Below, in pieces: positions 37,501 to 52,500 of a DNA stretch of 64,000 bases. The position numbers were made by a program, and so were the translations under genes. The stretch's first letter is position 1. Every line of letters begins with the position of its first letter. The notes under the pieces were generated by a model, which was given only the letters and a program-made list of their open reading frames with translations, ran no database searches and was not told the origin of the DNA. Source of the DNA: Owenia fusiformis (taxonomy: Eukaryota; Annelida; Polychaeta; Sabellida; Oweniidae); NCBI GenBank assembly GCA_903813345.2, contig CAIIXF020000008.1:17404822-17468821 (forward strand), in the 5' to 3' direction.

Positions 37501-40500
37501 TACCAGTACATCATGAGACAATGCCTGGTAGGTCCATGTATGGTGCATGCATGTTGCTAAATCTACATTCCGGTCAAGAATCACTAAAAGAGGTCTCTGA
37601 AAGCTGAAAATAAAGAGAACCTGCTAAAAATATACTTTTATGAATAATTTATGATATGAATGAAATCATGCAATCCTTTTTAATACTTTTCTGACAAGCA
37701 GTATATCTTTTATTGACTCTTAACATATCAATCTATCCAACATATGTGTCACTATACAGTATAAAGAATAATTACATGAAGATATTTACATATTCATACA
37801 AATATACAGTGTTTATATACATCTAAACTAGGCTGAGACATACTTGCAAATAATCTTAAGACAATATAAAACAGCTTAAATAAATTATGCTGTAATAAAA
37901 AATTACACGTTGACAGATCAGGCATTACTACTGGTATTTCTCAAAAGCATGTTGCACTTTTATCCCCTAGTGACAAAAGCCAAAAAGTTCTGTAACCCAA
38001 GTAACTGGTCAACCAAAAGAACCACAGCTTTATCAACCAGGTCAACCAATAGCCATTTATTTAGACATTTATAACCTAGCAACTGGTCAACCAATAGCCA
38101 TTTATTTAGACATTTATAACCTAGCAACTGGTCAACCAATAGCCATTTATTTAGACATTTATAACCTAGCAACTGGTCAACCAATAGCCATTTATTTAGA
38201 CATTTATAACCTAGCAACTGGTCAACCAATAGACACATACATTTATCACCTAGTTACTGGTCAACCAATAGACAAACACATTTATCACCTAGCAACTAGT
38301 CCACCAATAGCCACACACATATTTATCACCTAGTAACTGGTCAACCAATAGACACACACATATTTGTTACCTAGTAACTTGTCAACCAATAGACATACAA
38401 TTATCATCAAGTAGCTGCTCCACATATAGATACATACTTCTGTTACCTAGTAACTGGTCAACCAATAGATACACACATCTATCCCCCTACTGAGTGGTCA
38501 ACCATAAACATACACTATAGCCTAATCCCTAGTAATTGTCAACTAACAGATACAGACCTCTGTCATCTAATACATCTACCTGGTTAATCAATACACAGAT
38601 ACTTCTACCCCCCCCCCTAGTAACCATTTAACCAATAGAAACAGAACTCTCACTTAATAACTGGCCAATCAAGCCACATACTCCTATCCCCCTAGTAACT
38701 GTTTAACCAATAGAAACAGATCTCTTTCTCCTAGTACATGTAACTGGTCAACCTCAACCAATAGGCACACATTTTATTCACCCTAGCAACTGGTCCACCA
38801 ATAGATGCACTCTTCTGTCACCCTAGCAACTGGTCCACCAAAAGACACACTTATGTCACCCTAGCAACTGGTCCACCAATAGACACACACTTATGTCACC
38901 CTAGCAACTGGTCGACCAAAAGACACACACTTATGTCACCCTAGCAACTGGTCGACCAAAAGACACACACTTATGTCACCCTAGCAACTGGTCGACCAAA
39001 AGACACACACTTATGTCACCCTAGCAACTGGTCGACCAAAAGACACACACTTATGTCACCCTTGTAACTGGTCAACCAAGAGGCATTTAGGCTTATTAGG
39101 CCATAAGTAGATTATTTGTTTTAGGTCTCTGTTTATGACATTGACTCATCCAGATATATGCATAAAGTCCATGTGTGCTATATTGAAAATAAGTCTTTTT
39201 GATGTTGAAAATGTTAATCTTTGACATAAACCAAATGGGCAAAGTCATAAATGACTAGTAAATATATATTTTACAAGAACATGGGCTTCTATATCAGGAC
39301 TGACTTGTAGTTAAGACACTTCAGTTGGTTTGGACCTGGATTCATGACAGAGAATCATGGTTTGTGGTTTTAACATGATTTATATTGATAATTCACTGCT
39401 GAACCGTTTCCTTGTTTCTCACCTTACTATTCCATTGAGAGACCTACGGTTAAAATAATTGAAATTTTACATTAACTAACATTATTAATTATTATATTGC
39501 TTTAATATGATTGATATAATATAAACGGCTTTGTGTTTCTAAATGTGCACTGATATGAAATTGAAAACCCAATCAAAGGTAAACTTAAAACTGCAGACAT
39601 ATACAATGAAACTGATACATTGAACACTTGGCTCAACATATTATTTCAGATTTATTCCAGGTGCAGCTGAAACTGACCAGTCGTAAGAAACTGATGAGGC
39701 TGACCTCTTTTGATAAAATTTGAAATGAGGTAGAGAGTACCGCTAACCCTCTTAGAAATTGACAAATTACAACTAAAAAATGAAAAAAATAGGACCCACG
39801 GTCCTGTGCTCACACAGTTTGGAACCTTCAGAGGAAAGTATATCCTGACTTTCAAACAAAAATATTGATTTGGATTTGTAGTCTCGAACTTTGAGAAACT
39901 TAGACAGCACAGTTGTGTGACCTAGTTTGATGACCTTTGACCTTGAAAATTTTACTTATTTAGAGATCAGTAAGGTATTTTGTGATAAAGCTGACCAAAA
40001 TTTACATCCAAAAATCAATTTGAAAAATCAACTTTTTTGACCTTTCAAAGGTCACTGAAGGTCAAATCCTAAAACTAATGTCAGATTTGAACTCCTGGTA
40101 ACTTGTAGATAATTTTCAAAAAAAAATTTGGTCAAGTTGAAGCAAGTTGAAAAATAACTTATTTTTACTGTTTTTTGATATAAACATATATTAATATATA
40201 TATTAATATATACATATATTGAGCAATATGTAGGGAATGCTTAAATCTAGTTATGATGTAATTCATTGCAAGAAATGATCAAGTATAAGGCAAACTTTGA
40301 GAAACTTATCAATCACAAAACCTGCCATTGACTTTAAATATAAGAAAGTTTCCTGAAAATGACAAGTCCTACTTTTTGTCAAATTTTATAGAGTAAACAC
40401 CAAATACTGTAATTCCAAGTGCTTTGAAATCTTCAGAGGACATAAGTTGCATATACAGCAACTACTACAAGTTATTTGAAAGTTCTACTTCAACAAAGTG

Positions 40501-43500
40501 TCTAGTCTTTACAGAAAATTTGACTTTTTGATGTCAAAATCAGCAATTTCTCGGAAACCGGGCGAACTTGGGAAATGGCGATGATAGGTCAAATAGGCAT
40601 TATGGATATGCATAAAATGACTGTGGATATGACTCAATCCGAATAGCAGTTTTAATTTGTGCAGCCAATGTTGACAGACGGACGGATGGACCAACGGACT
40701 GACGGACGGACGGATGGACGGACACTATACTTCAACAATTAGGTAGGCCTATACATAAGTAAGTATTAAGTAGTAAAAAGAACAAAAATTGTAATACTCT
40801 GCATGTACAGTACACATGTAAAATTATGTACCTCCATGTTATTTTATGATCAGGTGGATGATGCTGTTTTCATGTAACATGATTCAAATGTAGAGAGCCA
40901 ATACCTATATTTTTTTTAACTGACTCCAAGAAAATAGCAATACTGAAGTAAAATGTCGTAAATGTCCACATGCCATTCCATGTGATTCATATGATTAGAT
41001 TTCTTATTCAGGTGGGTAAAGCAGTTTAATTATTTTTTGATGAGAAAATGGTCCATTTACAGATAAATTGTAGTTACCTTTCGTATTTATTTTAAATGTC
41101 TAAATCTGATATTGAATCAAAGGTAATTAAGTCAAAGTTTTTCATCAACAAATTCAAAAAAATATCGAAAGATTTCTTCATTTCTGATTAAATCATGGGG
41201 AAAACTATGGTTTTGAATTAATTGAGTTGAGGGTGAAACAATGTTACAGGTATACACAGTTATTAACGCTTGCTGCCATCTAGTGAGAGAGAAAATAGTG
41301 ATTTCTTCTAGGAATTCAACTGCAGAAAGTGTAAAACAAGGCATTAACATGCAAAATGTCACCACCCGCCATTTGTTACAGATGTCAACCATCAAACGCC
41401 AACCGCTGAAATACTTTCCACATAAAAGTTGGAGACTGTCAATTTGTCACCACTTGTGATGGGGGTGACATAATTAAAGAATTAAGGCTGATTATTTATA
41501 CTTTCTGAAAATATGCCAATTCCACATTCGGGGAATTGATGAAATTTAAGACTCTCCAAATTGAAATACATGTGTTTGAACATTATAGTGGATAATACTT
41601 ATTTTGTGGGCTTATTACCCCTTTCAGTGAGTTATCAAAGATTACATTTTTTGGAAAAAGGTTAAAATTTTGAATAGCAGCCATCTTGTAAATTCCGTTT
41701 TGTGCAAAATTTTATCTCCTAAAGGCATAAACATATCGAACCAAATCTGTCAACTGGTATGTGAGTTACCAGATTACATTTTTTTATGAAAAATAGCGAC
41801 CCTTTTGAATTCAGCAGCCATATTGATAATTCTTCCTTGAGCAGAGTCCTATTATAGTCCTTAGGGCATCAGCACCATTTTGAATTCAGTGGACATCTTG
41901 AAAATTCCTTCTTGAACCAAATCCATTGACTGGTATTTGAGCCATTAAAGATTTCATTTTTACAAGAAATGGTGGCCATTTTGAAAACAGAGGCCAGCTT
42001 GAAAATTCATACTTGAGCAGAGTTCTTTGTCCCAAGGGCATTTTAAATTATCAAATTGGATAAACTTACCACTGTAATTTTTTTTGGCAAGAATCAACAA
42101 CACTACTCAAGTTAGCAAATCAGGTTTTCCCATGATCATAATTAAGCAAATAAGATTAATAGAGATTGTTGTATGATGCTGCACCCCCCCCATGCTTAAC
42201 CCCTAGAAAATATTTCTGACTTGATTGCAAAATTAAACTGCCTTTAGGATGATAATACGAGAAAGACACTTACTTTTTGAATTAACAAGGCACAGACGTG
42301 AACAATATCGTACCTAAAACACAGCAGTGTGACAGTGAAGAATTTAGGACGGAAAATCCAAAATGGCCACCTTAAAATTTACCCAGAATGCCCAAAAACT
42401 AATCAGTTCTTAACTTTGATACATAGAAACATCCCTGAAAATTTCAGATGAATCCATCAAATGGTTTGGCTGGAAACCTGTAGACAAGTCTTGAAAGTGA
42501 AGATTATAGGACGGAAAATCCAAAATGGCCACTTTAAAATTTACCCAGAATGCCCAAAAAGTAATCAGTTGTTAACTTTGATATGTAGAAACATCCCTGT
42601 AAATTTCAAATGAATCCGTCAAATGGTTTGGCTGGAAACATGTAGACAAATCTTGAAAGTGAAGATTTTAGGACGGAAAATCCAAAATGGCCACCTTAAA
42701 TTTTACCCAGAATGCCAAAAAACTAATCAGTTCTTAACTTTGATACGTAGAAACATCTCTGAAAATTTCAGATGAATCCGTCAAATGGTTTGGCTGGAAA
42801 CCTGTAGACAAGTCTTGAAAGTGAAGATTTTAGGACGGAAAAATCCAAAATTGCCACCTTAAAGTTTACCCAGAATGCCCAAAAACTAATCAGTTCTTAA
42901 CTTTGATACGTAGAAATATTCCTGAAAATTTCAGATGAATCCGTCAAATGGTTTGGCTGGAAACTTGTAGACAAGTCTTGAAAGTGAAGATTTTAGGACG
43001 GAAAATCCAAAATGGCCACCTTAAAATTTACCCAGAATGCCCAAAAACTAATCAGTTGTTAACTTTGATACGTAAAAACATTCCTGAAAATTTCAGATGA
43101 ATCTGTCAAATGGTTTGGCTGGAAACCTGTAGACAAGCTGAAAAGTGAGACGCCGCCCGCAGTAGTAGAGTAAGTAGATTAATTATTAATGGTACCATTG
43201 GTATTCAATGGTAGGAGAATCACAGTAATACACCAAGATGTCAGTGAAAGATATGACTTCAAAACAAAGATTGACTTAACACTCAATCCGAGCTACCAGT
43301 TCAGTGTTCTCCCGGGATTTTTCTCAAGTACATGCAAAATTTTCACAATTAAGATGCCTATTTTTCATAATTGTTGTCATTTTCAAGTTGGTGCAAATTG
43401 ATTTTTAAGCCTATTATTAAAATCTCAATTTGGTTAAGTGGCCACTTGCTTTAACGCAAGGAGATTACTGCAGTTGATCAAGGAAGCAGAGGCGGGAAAA

Positions 43501-46500
43501 TCTCATTGCTGTCTAGCTACCTCATATGTGGTATCCATGGAAAAATAAATGTATATATGTCCAATATTGAGACCATAACCTTTGAAAAAGGAACACCTCA
43601 GAATTGGAACACATTTTGGCAGAACCAAGGGTGTTCCACTCACACAGGTTTTACTGCATCAGATAGCAGGCCAAACAAAAAATTGTTTCAATTTTAGAAT
43701 ATTTTTGGCTCATGTCATTCCTTGTCATGTATATTTTCTAAAAATCACAAAAGTGCATACTTTATTCCAGGAAAACTAAAGATTATTACAAAAATGTATT
43801 ATTTTTCTATAAGAATGGTTACCATTCTTATTATTTGGGAGAATTTAAACATTTTTCATTCATTTTTGCACTTTGAATCATTAATAACTTCACCAATTTA
43901 TATATAACATATTGTGAATCTTTTGGGATATATTGTATTTGAGATTGTAAGGAATAGATTGGTAGGTCAATTATACATGTTGCTTGTAATTTTGTCACCC
44001 CACCATAGATCAGGTTCTACAATGACAAAGGATATGATGAATAAATTAATTAACAGATACTGATTAGAATATAGTTTGTTAATATGTATTACATACGTAT
44101 ATGTATGTCTTTCAAGAACTACCCATGATGTCTAATTGGTAGCAATGTACTCCAGGGGATTTATAAATTGAAAAATTTACACTGGACTAAGTTGTAACTG
44201 ATGAACATCATTTTATGTTCCCAAGTGACGTGAACAGCCATTGAATATCGCTTCTCATTTTTTAGTCACATGTAGATCATCGACCAATCAGGGAGTGAGG
44301 AACATTACAAAAATATAATAATTATAAATACATTTATTTGAACAATAACCAATCCTTAAATCAGAGATTTTTTTTAATAATAAATACTCTTCATTTCTTA
44401 AAAATCATAAATAAATTTACATATTAATCACAGCGTAATCGCCCAGAAAGGGCATTTCTACTGCCGCTCAGAGCTGATAACCATATTTGGAGATACAAAT
44501 ATGATTGTGATGAAAAATATGATTATACAAATATGATGATTATGTATGTATATGTTTCAGACACTGTGCACTTTTTAATACATTTACATACCAGGGCATC
44601 TATAAGTTTCTTACAATTACAATTAACAGTGTCAAGATATATAACAGTGTCAAGATATAGGGACAGAAAATATTCTAGCATAGTAAGAGCATTCAATATA
44701 CAGTTAGCAAGTGTATGTATATCTTTTATTGACTCTTTAGATGTCATATCATGACATATTAGTCACTAAGGTAGAGCAGTTCTTCCCATTGTCGAGTTGA
44801 AGAACTGGTATCTTTATCCTGACTAGAACCATACACAATTTTAGCCAGCGCCGGCCTTTTATCGAGTTAGCAGCACTCTAGTAATCGCCAGTATAGGTCA
44901 GCAGTCATAGGTCAAAGACAAATCACAAGAAGTGCTGTGACCTGGGTTTGAACCCAAGACCTCTACTTTTCAGCCTGAAGCCAGACTTCCTGCTTTTCAG
45001 ACCAATGCCTTAACCACTAGGCCAACCCGGTGTAACACAGCCCTTGAGTTTATTGATTTTCTCCCTATATCATGATATGTATAATTACAATTCAAAAATG
45101 GACACCCTGTACCTTTATATACACCATCAGAGTCTTATATCTGAATAGTAATGACATTATTGGAATCAGAACTTCCTGTGGAATGTTTAAATAACCTAAA
45201 CAAACTTGAATCTTGGAACAGTTTCTTCACTTCTCTCTTAAAGCGTGTCCCACCAATCAAACAGAGATAAAAATTCACTGCGTTATTTAAAAAGAATAGT
45301 CTCCAAAGTATTTCGAAGAGGACAATATAATCTGGATGGATTGTTCCTTCGTCGATAATCGGTATCATGATCATCCCGATGTTCATTGGTAACGTCAGAA
45401 TCAGAGATGCAAATGATATCAATAGTAGCATGACGGTAACAGATTTCTGCCAAGACATGAAGATAGCGTTCTGGCTGTTGCTATTGACGATTCCAAGAGA
45501 GGAAATTTGCTGTTTCCTTTTACGAAGTTTATGGACGATTATACTATTGCAAATAAGCAAACTAAGAGAAGGTAAAACTGACTGAATAACTATGTCCAAT
45601 ACTGGAAATAACATTTTTTCAAAGTCGCCAATGTTTTTTGTGTACAATGAACAGGTCGTTTGATTAAAAACATTATCATGAGAGGCATATCCGTATACTA
45701 TAAGCGGGATGGTTCTTATGAATATAAAGACCATTAAACATCCAATTAGGATACAAATTTTTGGGACAGATCGCCAACTTTTTTTAAACGGCATTGTAAT
45801 TGCGAGCATCCTGTCGATTGTCATAAGAATAACAAGATAGATGGAAAAATCTGCAAAATATCCTGTAAAAAATATGGTGGCTTTGCAAATGTCATCTGTT
45901 AGCATATCTTTAATTATAGTATTATATAGCCAGGTTGTGAGAACTGTCACCATCTGTCCATTGTCTACAATCGCCAAAATCCCCATATAAATACACGTGC
46001 TAGTTTTCCTATTGCGCTTTTTGAACATGATGTGTATCGACAGAGTGTTTCCAATTAGTCCCAGTATAATAATAATGGGTGTAAAAATGTAGTCGATTAA
46101 ATCAACAGTTCGTTTTGTGTTGGCATCTAAAATAAATTGTACTCTCTCCAAACTAGAAGTATTGCTAAAACTAGAATTATTCATTTTGTTCTGTTTTTAA
46201 ATTATTTCAGAACTTCAACTCCAAGTTGCTATCTCGTTTGAAATTTGATTGCACTGTTTATTGTCAACGGACAAGTTCAAACTGAGAAAGTAATGCATGT
46301 AGCAGTATCTAATATATATATTGGTAACAGCGTCCTTTAATAAATATCCGTTAACACAGTCTTATTTGCTTACGAGTATTCTGAATATATAATAGATATC
46401 CAATCAAAATGCAGATATTTAGTCACACGTAATTTCATGATTATACAATGGGTGAATGTATCTTTAATGCCTCAACAATGATGAGTATAATACCAAATGA

Positions 46501-49500
46501 TAACACTTAATTATTTACAATTACAAATGTAGTCAATAATTTACAATTATTGTTCCCTTGAAGGGTTACGTGAATCTTCCCAAATAAAATACAAGTCCGG
46601 ATCAGTCTACTTTTAAGAAATTAGGCGAGCTTGGTAAATTCGAGTTTATTGATCGAAGAACAATCTGTAGAAAAGTTTACAATCCTTAAACATTGAGTGA
46701 TTTAGCCAAAGGATGCAAGAGGCAATGTAAATTCTTGTATTGAAGTTCAAAATGTTTTGTTACGATAATATTCAATATTCAAAATCAAAAAAATAATATC
46801 ATCATAATGTTGATAGGTAAATCGTAATATCAATTTTTCACATTAAACATAAAAAGCAGAACCTAAAACTTCACCAAAAAAGGTAAAATTGATTTGTCAA
46901 AATAAAATTTTTCATGTTAAAAATGCATGGCAATTTGTACAACACTATTGTTACATAAACAGATGTCTTTACACATTCAGAGCTCAACCTGTGAACCCGT
47001 GAGTATTTTTCTGGGATCGTGACTTTTATATTAAACAGTAAACAACAGCAAAAACAAGTGTTTGATTGGCTTAACGTTATGTGTTATCCCTTAACGTGAT
47101 TCAATGCATAACTCATTTTCAATATCTAATACTCAATCTTTCATTTGTCGATGACGTACCTCAAAAGGGCCACTCCCAAGCTTGAAATTAATAATCAAAA
47201 ATATTCACTGATCTGTCAAATTTTTATGGCAAGTTTTTACAGTTTCAAATACCATATGCTGAAGATACCTATGCCACTGGGATTCATTTATGTTGGGTCT
47301 AGGTGTCATCCATATGCAGTAAAAAAAAACTGTCTTAGTGAACACTTCTCACTAGTGAACACCTGTGTCTAGTGAACACCTCTTCTCATCACATATTCCA
47401 CTGGCTTCTGTATAAAATCGTCTCTCTGTAGTGAACACCTACCAATAATGAACACATTTTGTGGCTCCATAGGTGTTCACTGTACATAGGCTTTATTGTT
47501 TGCCATCTATATCCTCAGAAATGTTACCGATGCTGAACACCATTTAAATCATATCTGTTCAAGAAATGGAAATTTTAAAACTGTCATATAAGAATTTGAA
47601 TCCAGTTACCCTAGCTAGCCAGCTTTCCATCCAGTAAAACAAATATCCTGTCCAAAGCTCCAACTGATAATAGTGCTAATTAAACATAGCTGATATGTTT
47701 ACTCAATATAATACCAATCACATTTGATATCAACAATTGTGAAAAATCTATCTGCATCTATCCTGTTGTAAATGGTTTTTGTTCCCATCCCAATTCCAAA
47801 TAAGCATTTTTACTGATGATTCCCTAATGAATTACCAAGGGATTACATATACAGACAATTACTCCAGATTTACAAGTAATCATGAAAGTAGCTCATTCTC
47901 CAAAGCAGCATTTCTCCACATCAATGTTCCCTTATGCAAGGAGAGTTTAAAATCCAAAATCAATCTCGAACATGGTTTAATGTCCTATAGTAAAGATGAA
48001 ATACAAAAAAACATTGTTTGCCGATATGTGATCGTACTTCGATGTTTCCTTTACTTTCTGGCTCATTAAGAGAGATAATCTCCTGGGATTATATAAGATT
48101 TATTAACCAATCACATATTAGCATTTCCGTCATAGAAAATAGTAAATGAATGATAAAACCATGTTTCCAAACCTTAGATGGGGCCTTTAAAATCTTTAGA
48201 TGGTTAAGGAACTTAATCTTATTGCTAATTCTTCCAGTTCCGTTTTAATTTAAGTTGCCTGTTTCAGATCATAACAATGACACTGTTCTATTGTTAATTG
48301 CAAGCAGTAGTGTATTAGAGACTGACAAGATTTCTGACACGATTACATCCAATATATCATGTTAATTAAGCAACAAACAATTAGATCTTTCTAGAGATTG
48401 CCACAACAAAGCAACCATTGAAGGCATAGAATACTGTATAATAAAACTACAGTGGAACCTGCTTATCTGAGCGGTTCCCTAATCCAAACACCTTGCAATG
48501 TGAACAGTTTTTTTCTATTTTGTTTTTTTCTATTTCTTAATCTGCCATCTGATAAGCATTGTTAAAAAACCTTAAAATGTGAACACCTGCCAATGTGAAC
48601 ACCTGCCAATCAGAACACTTTTGGTCGGAGATGCTCAATTTTACACTATTTAATAATAAATCCAATTATCATATCGCTATCATATTCCTCACTCCCTGAT
48701 TGGTCCATGTCCTACACTGACTAAAAAAATAAATAATAATATTCACGACTTACTCCAGTGTAATTTCAATTTTATTGATCCCTGGGGGTACATTGTTATT
48801 ATTATTATTATGAGCTTTATTATACTTGTATCCCACATTTGGGCAAAGTGTACAGCTTAAACAGAAGAAAATGAAAAAGCTTAACTAATTATCTATATAG
48901 TATATTAACTAATCAAAGGGTGCTTGATCATTGCAAGATTTTATTGGATGCATTTCGTGTTTTTTTCTCTCTCGATAAAAATATTGGATATATATTTTGC
49001 TAGTATATTTAATATTATTCCCTCTGAATTAAATAGAAACATTAATTTATGTTCCACGTTATTCATGTTTTCTAAATTTTGACAGTGTTTTTTTATTTTA
49101 TCCATGTAACTTGACCGAACATCTTTTAACGTATTGCATTCTAATAGGAAATGGCATTCTGAACCAGTTTTCTTGTTACACATTAAACATTTTCTTTCTT
49201 CAATAGGGGTAATTGGTTTTGTGTAACGACCTGTTTCGATTTCTAATTTATGTGCGCTAATTCTTAGCTTTGTCAAGTTATTTCTGTCTAATTCATTTTT
49301 GATTAAATCCAAGTAGGGTTCCTTGTTCCATTTTGCTTTTATTATCTTATAGAACCTCAATTTACCATTATTTGATTTGATTTTAGTTTCCCAAAATTGT
49401 ATGTATCTATTTTCCAGTAATTTCTTAATTTCTCTTGGTTTTAAGTTTAAATAGTTTGGTGAAGTACCATTGTAAATATATTTAAGTACATCATTGATGT

Positions 49501-52500
49501 GCGTGAGCCATGATTGTTTATTCATATCTGTCAGTTGTTTATTTACCTCAAGGGCTTCACGTAGAAGTGAGTCGGTTCCTTTATTGTTAATATGATTAAG
49601 ATATTTCATTTGTTGATAAAACAAAGAAATAAATAGTGGAAACCTACCTAAATCGCCTCGTGTAGCGTCATTACTGGCCTTTCTGTTAACACCGAGTATC
49701 GATTTCATAAATGATATATGAAGAGATTCAAATGTTATTCCATCATATCCCTTTTCTAATGCCCATTGTGGGTCTTTTTTAATTTTACTCGAGTTTAAGA
49801 TACCCGTACCCCATATATCAGATCCATAGAGGCATATGGGCTTTATGAGTTGATCAAATAGTTTTAAGCATAATGATGGTTTCATATTACCATTAGAAAT
49901 TAGACTTAATAATTTAAATTTTGCCTTTTCAGCTTTGTCTTTGACATGCTGGGCTGCAGGTCTCATTGACCATTGGATTTGTTATGATTAATTAGACATC
50001 AATAGTTTGTTATTCCATTAATATGAGTGAGGAATACAACAGTGGATAATAAAACAAATATTTAGTTCTATTTCAGTGAAAACACTTTCACTAGATGATA
50101 TTCCACTTGCACTTCGGGCTTCGTGGAATATCACGTGTGAAAGATTCCTTAATTACTGACAAAATAATGCCAAAAGTACAGGATTATATTTTTTGTGTCA
50201 CCCTATACATAGCAAAAACGATAAGCCTTGAGTTCTTCATGATATGTCATTTGAGAGAACATGTGAATTAATTTACCCCCTATCGTATAATCCTTAAGGT
50301 TATCAGAAATTTACACCAAACAGGAAATGAAAAAACCATATGGATTCTAGAGTTTTTTGAACTAAGATAACAGAGTTCTGCGTTAACCTTCAATCAGTTC
50401 ACTACTCCCATATATTATTTCCAGGATCACAATGGTCATGGTCAAAATGAAATAACCCAGTCCTCTGAAAATGTGACTGAAAAAAGTTTAAAATTTGCAA
50501 TTCTGAAAGGTCACTGAAAAGAATATTTTGAATTTTTCAGAAAATGTGCCCAATATATTGCTCCAAAGCCAAAAAGAGTTACCCAGAATTCTATAGTTTG
50601 TGAATTTTGATTTCCAAAATGATGAATATCCATCCCACTGGAACCTATCTACTTTCAAAAAAATAATATTGCAATTTTCTTTGACACCTTAAACCAAGAT
50701 TCATGTATTTCACTTTGCTCTAGAAAATTACAATTCAGTAATCATAAATATGACTAACTACAGTATCAGTAACCATAAATATAACTTCCTGCCTTACGTC
50801 AATGAAGATATATTTCGATGTTGTTATTGAAATGGCATCACGTTATTGAAATGACATCACGTCACTGACATTTACAAGCACTTCTATCCAAACTCAAACA
50901 GCTAATCCTGCAGTGTATAGTGATTTAGGCTAAGTTCGCATCAGTTAAAAATAGAAACAGGAAGACATACAAAACCAAAATCCAAACTTGTAAACGAAAG
51001 ATTATGTAATATATGTAAATGTTTGGAAGATGAATTTCACTTGATCATAAATTGTACAAAGCATTCGCAACACAGGCAAATATTTTTCAGCAAAATTTCT
51101 GAAACATGACGTATCTGGTTATATCACTTCGTAGCTAAAGAAAACAGCATGACGTCATATTATTTCACTAACAAGTACGATTACAACAGTATGACGTCAC
51201 ATTATTTCAAAGCGAACTTTCAAAACACACGAAATTAGAATAGACCAAATCAAAATGCTTCAATTAAACATTCCAAGACATGTGATAAAATCGTCATCAC
51301 ACGTTTCAGCTTATGTGATACAGGAAATATTCCACTCGGGTAAGAATGTATCACCACTCAAGCTTTGCTTTCATGATTGATACAATATTACCTATCGTGG
51401 AATATTTCCTGTATCACATGCTGAAATGTGTGATAACTGATAGTACATTACCGTGAACTTGGGGATTTGTCTAAATGTCGATGACATTACAATAATATAC
51501 TTGCAAAATTAATTATAAACTTAAATCAGCGTGTAAATCAATCTAGATTCTAGATTGTATGATACAATATATAATAATGAGTGGAGTCAGGTAAGGTTAA
51601 GGTAACAATAAGAATCAATGTTGGATTTTAATTAATCGAGGGAATACTGTACAAAAATCATCCCTGAAAATTTCAAATCAATCCCTTAAGTGGTTTACCT
51701 GGAAACACGTAGACAGCATTTAGAAGCTATATTGACTATGAACCAACATCTTCAAAAACTAATACTGTAAAACAGGTAATTTTGACACCAGGAAATTTTA
51801 GCGATTTTTCAATTTTAGGGTGTTTTAGCGCAGGAAATTTTAGCGAAATGAAGATTAATATTCAAAAAATCAAATTAGCGAAATGCATTAGAAATTTTAT
51901 CATTTATGGCAGAAGAATGAATAACGGACAAATTTCAAATTTCAAATTTATTAGCTTTATTGTATTTCAATCCCCATCAGGGGTCATATACAAAGCATAC
52001 AACTAACTAACTACAAACTACTTTAAGTACAAAATGAAATATAAATGTATAATGCCACTAATATATGTGAAAAATACATACTAGCATATATGTGTATATA
52101 TACGAGTATGTGGCTAGTAGACAATACTAGACATAGCATAAGTGACAAAGAATATAGAAGTTAGACTACCAAGGGTCATGACATATTATTGATAAACTGG
52201 CTTTGTTTAAGTTATATCGCATGATGAAATAAATTTTGCGACCAGGTTTATCTCGGTACCTTCACAAGTCATACAATAAAGGAAGAAATTAAAATTGTCA
52301 AGTTTTAAGCATTTGGGGGCCGTCTTTTCTAGCATAAATTTTAAAAATTCTCTCTGGTAAACGTATTTGTGGCATTTTGAAACAAAATGTAATTCATCGT
52401 CTACTAAACCGCATGTTTCACATAGCCTTATTTCTCTAGGAATAATTGGTCTGGTGTATCTTCCTTTTTCGATTAATAACTTATGGTTTGAATTTCTAAA

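Larger units (their letters stand above)
37604..45134. other. 3' part of the 16-kb SCFD1 intron, downstream of the GPCR
   Basis: It holds tandem arrays at 38040-39085 and 42337-43145, a repeat ending in GGAC-rich sequence (39620-40740), an F1 MITE (41336), a hAT5-like MITE (43302), and a SINE (44830). No exon is supported. Confidence 0.6.
46185..48789. other. region upstream of the GPCR within the SCFD1 intron
   Basis: It should contain the GPCR promoter, but I see no clear core motif. It holds two decayed CAGTAAAACC-type repeats (47318-47500, 48450-48620). The small open frame at 47779-48069 shows no domain. Confidence 0.45.

Noticed and set aside
39686-39735. Possible hammerhead ribozyme core CTGATGAG
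   Set aside because: No GAAA/cleavage-site partner with matching stems could be paired around it.
44925-45037. tRNA gene on the minus strand
   Set aside because: A and B boxes are present, but the spacing is too long, there is no cloverleaf acceptor pairing and a SINE body follows.
48941-49966. Host protein-coding gene of 341 aa
   Set aside because: Motifs and tail show it is a 5'-truncated LINE; a second truncated copy lies at 28518-29063.
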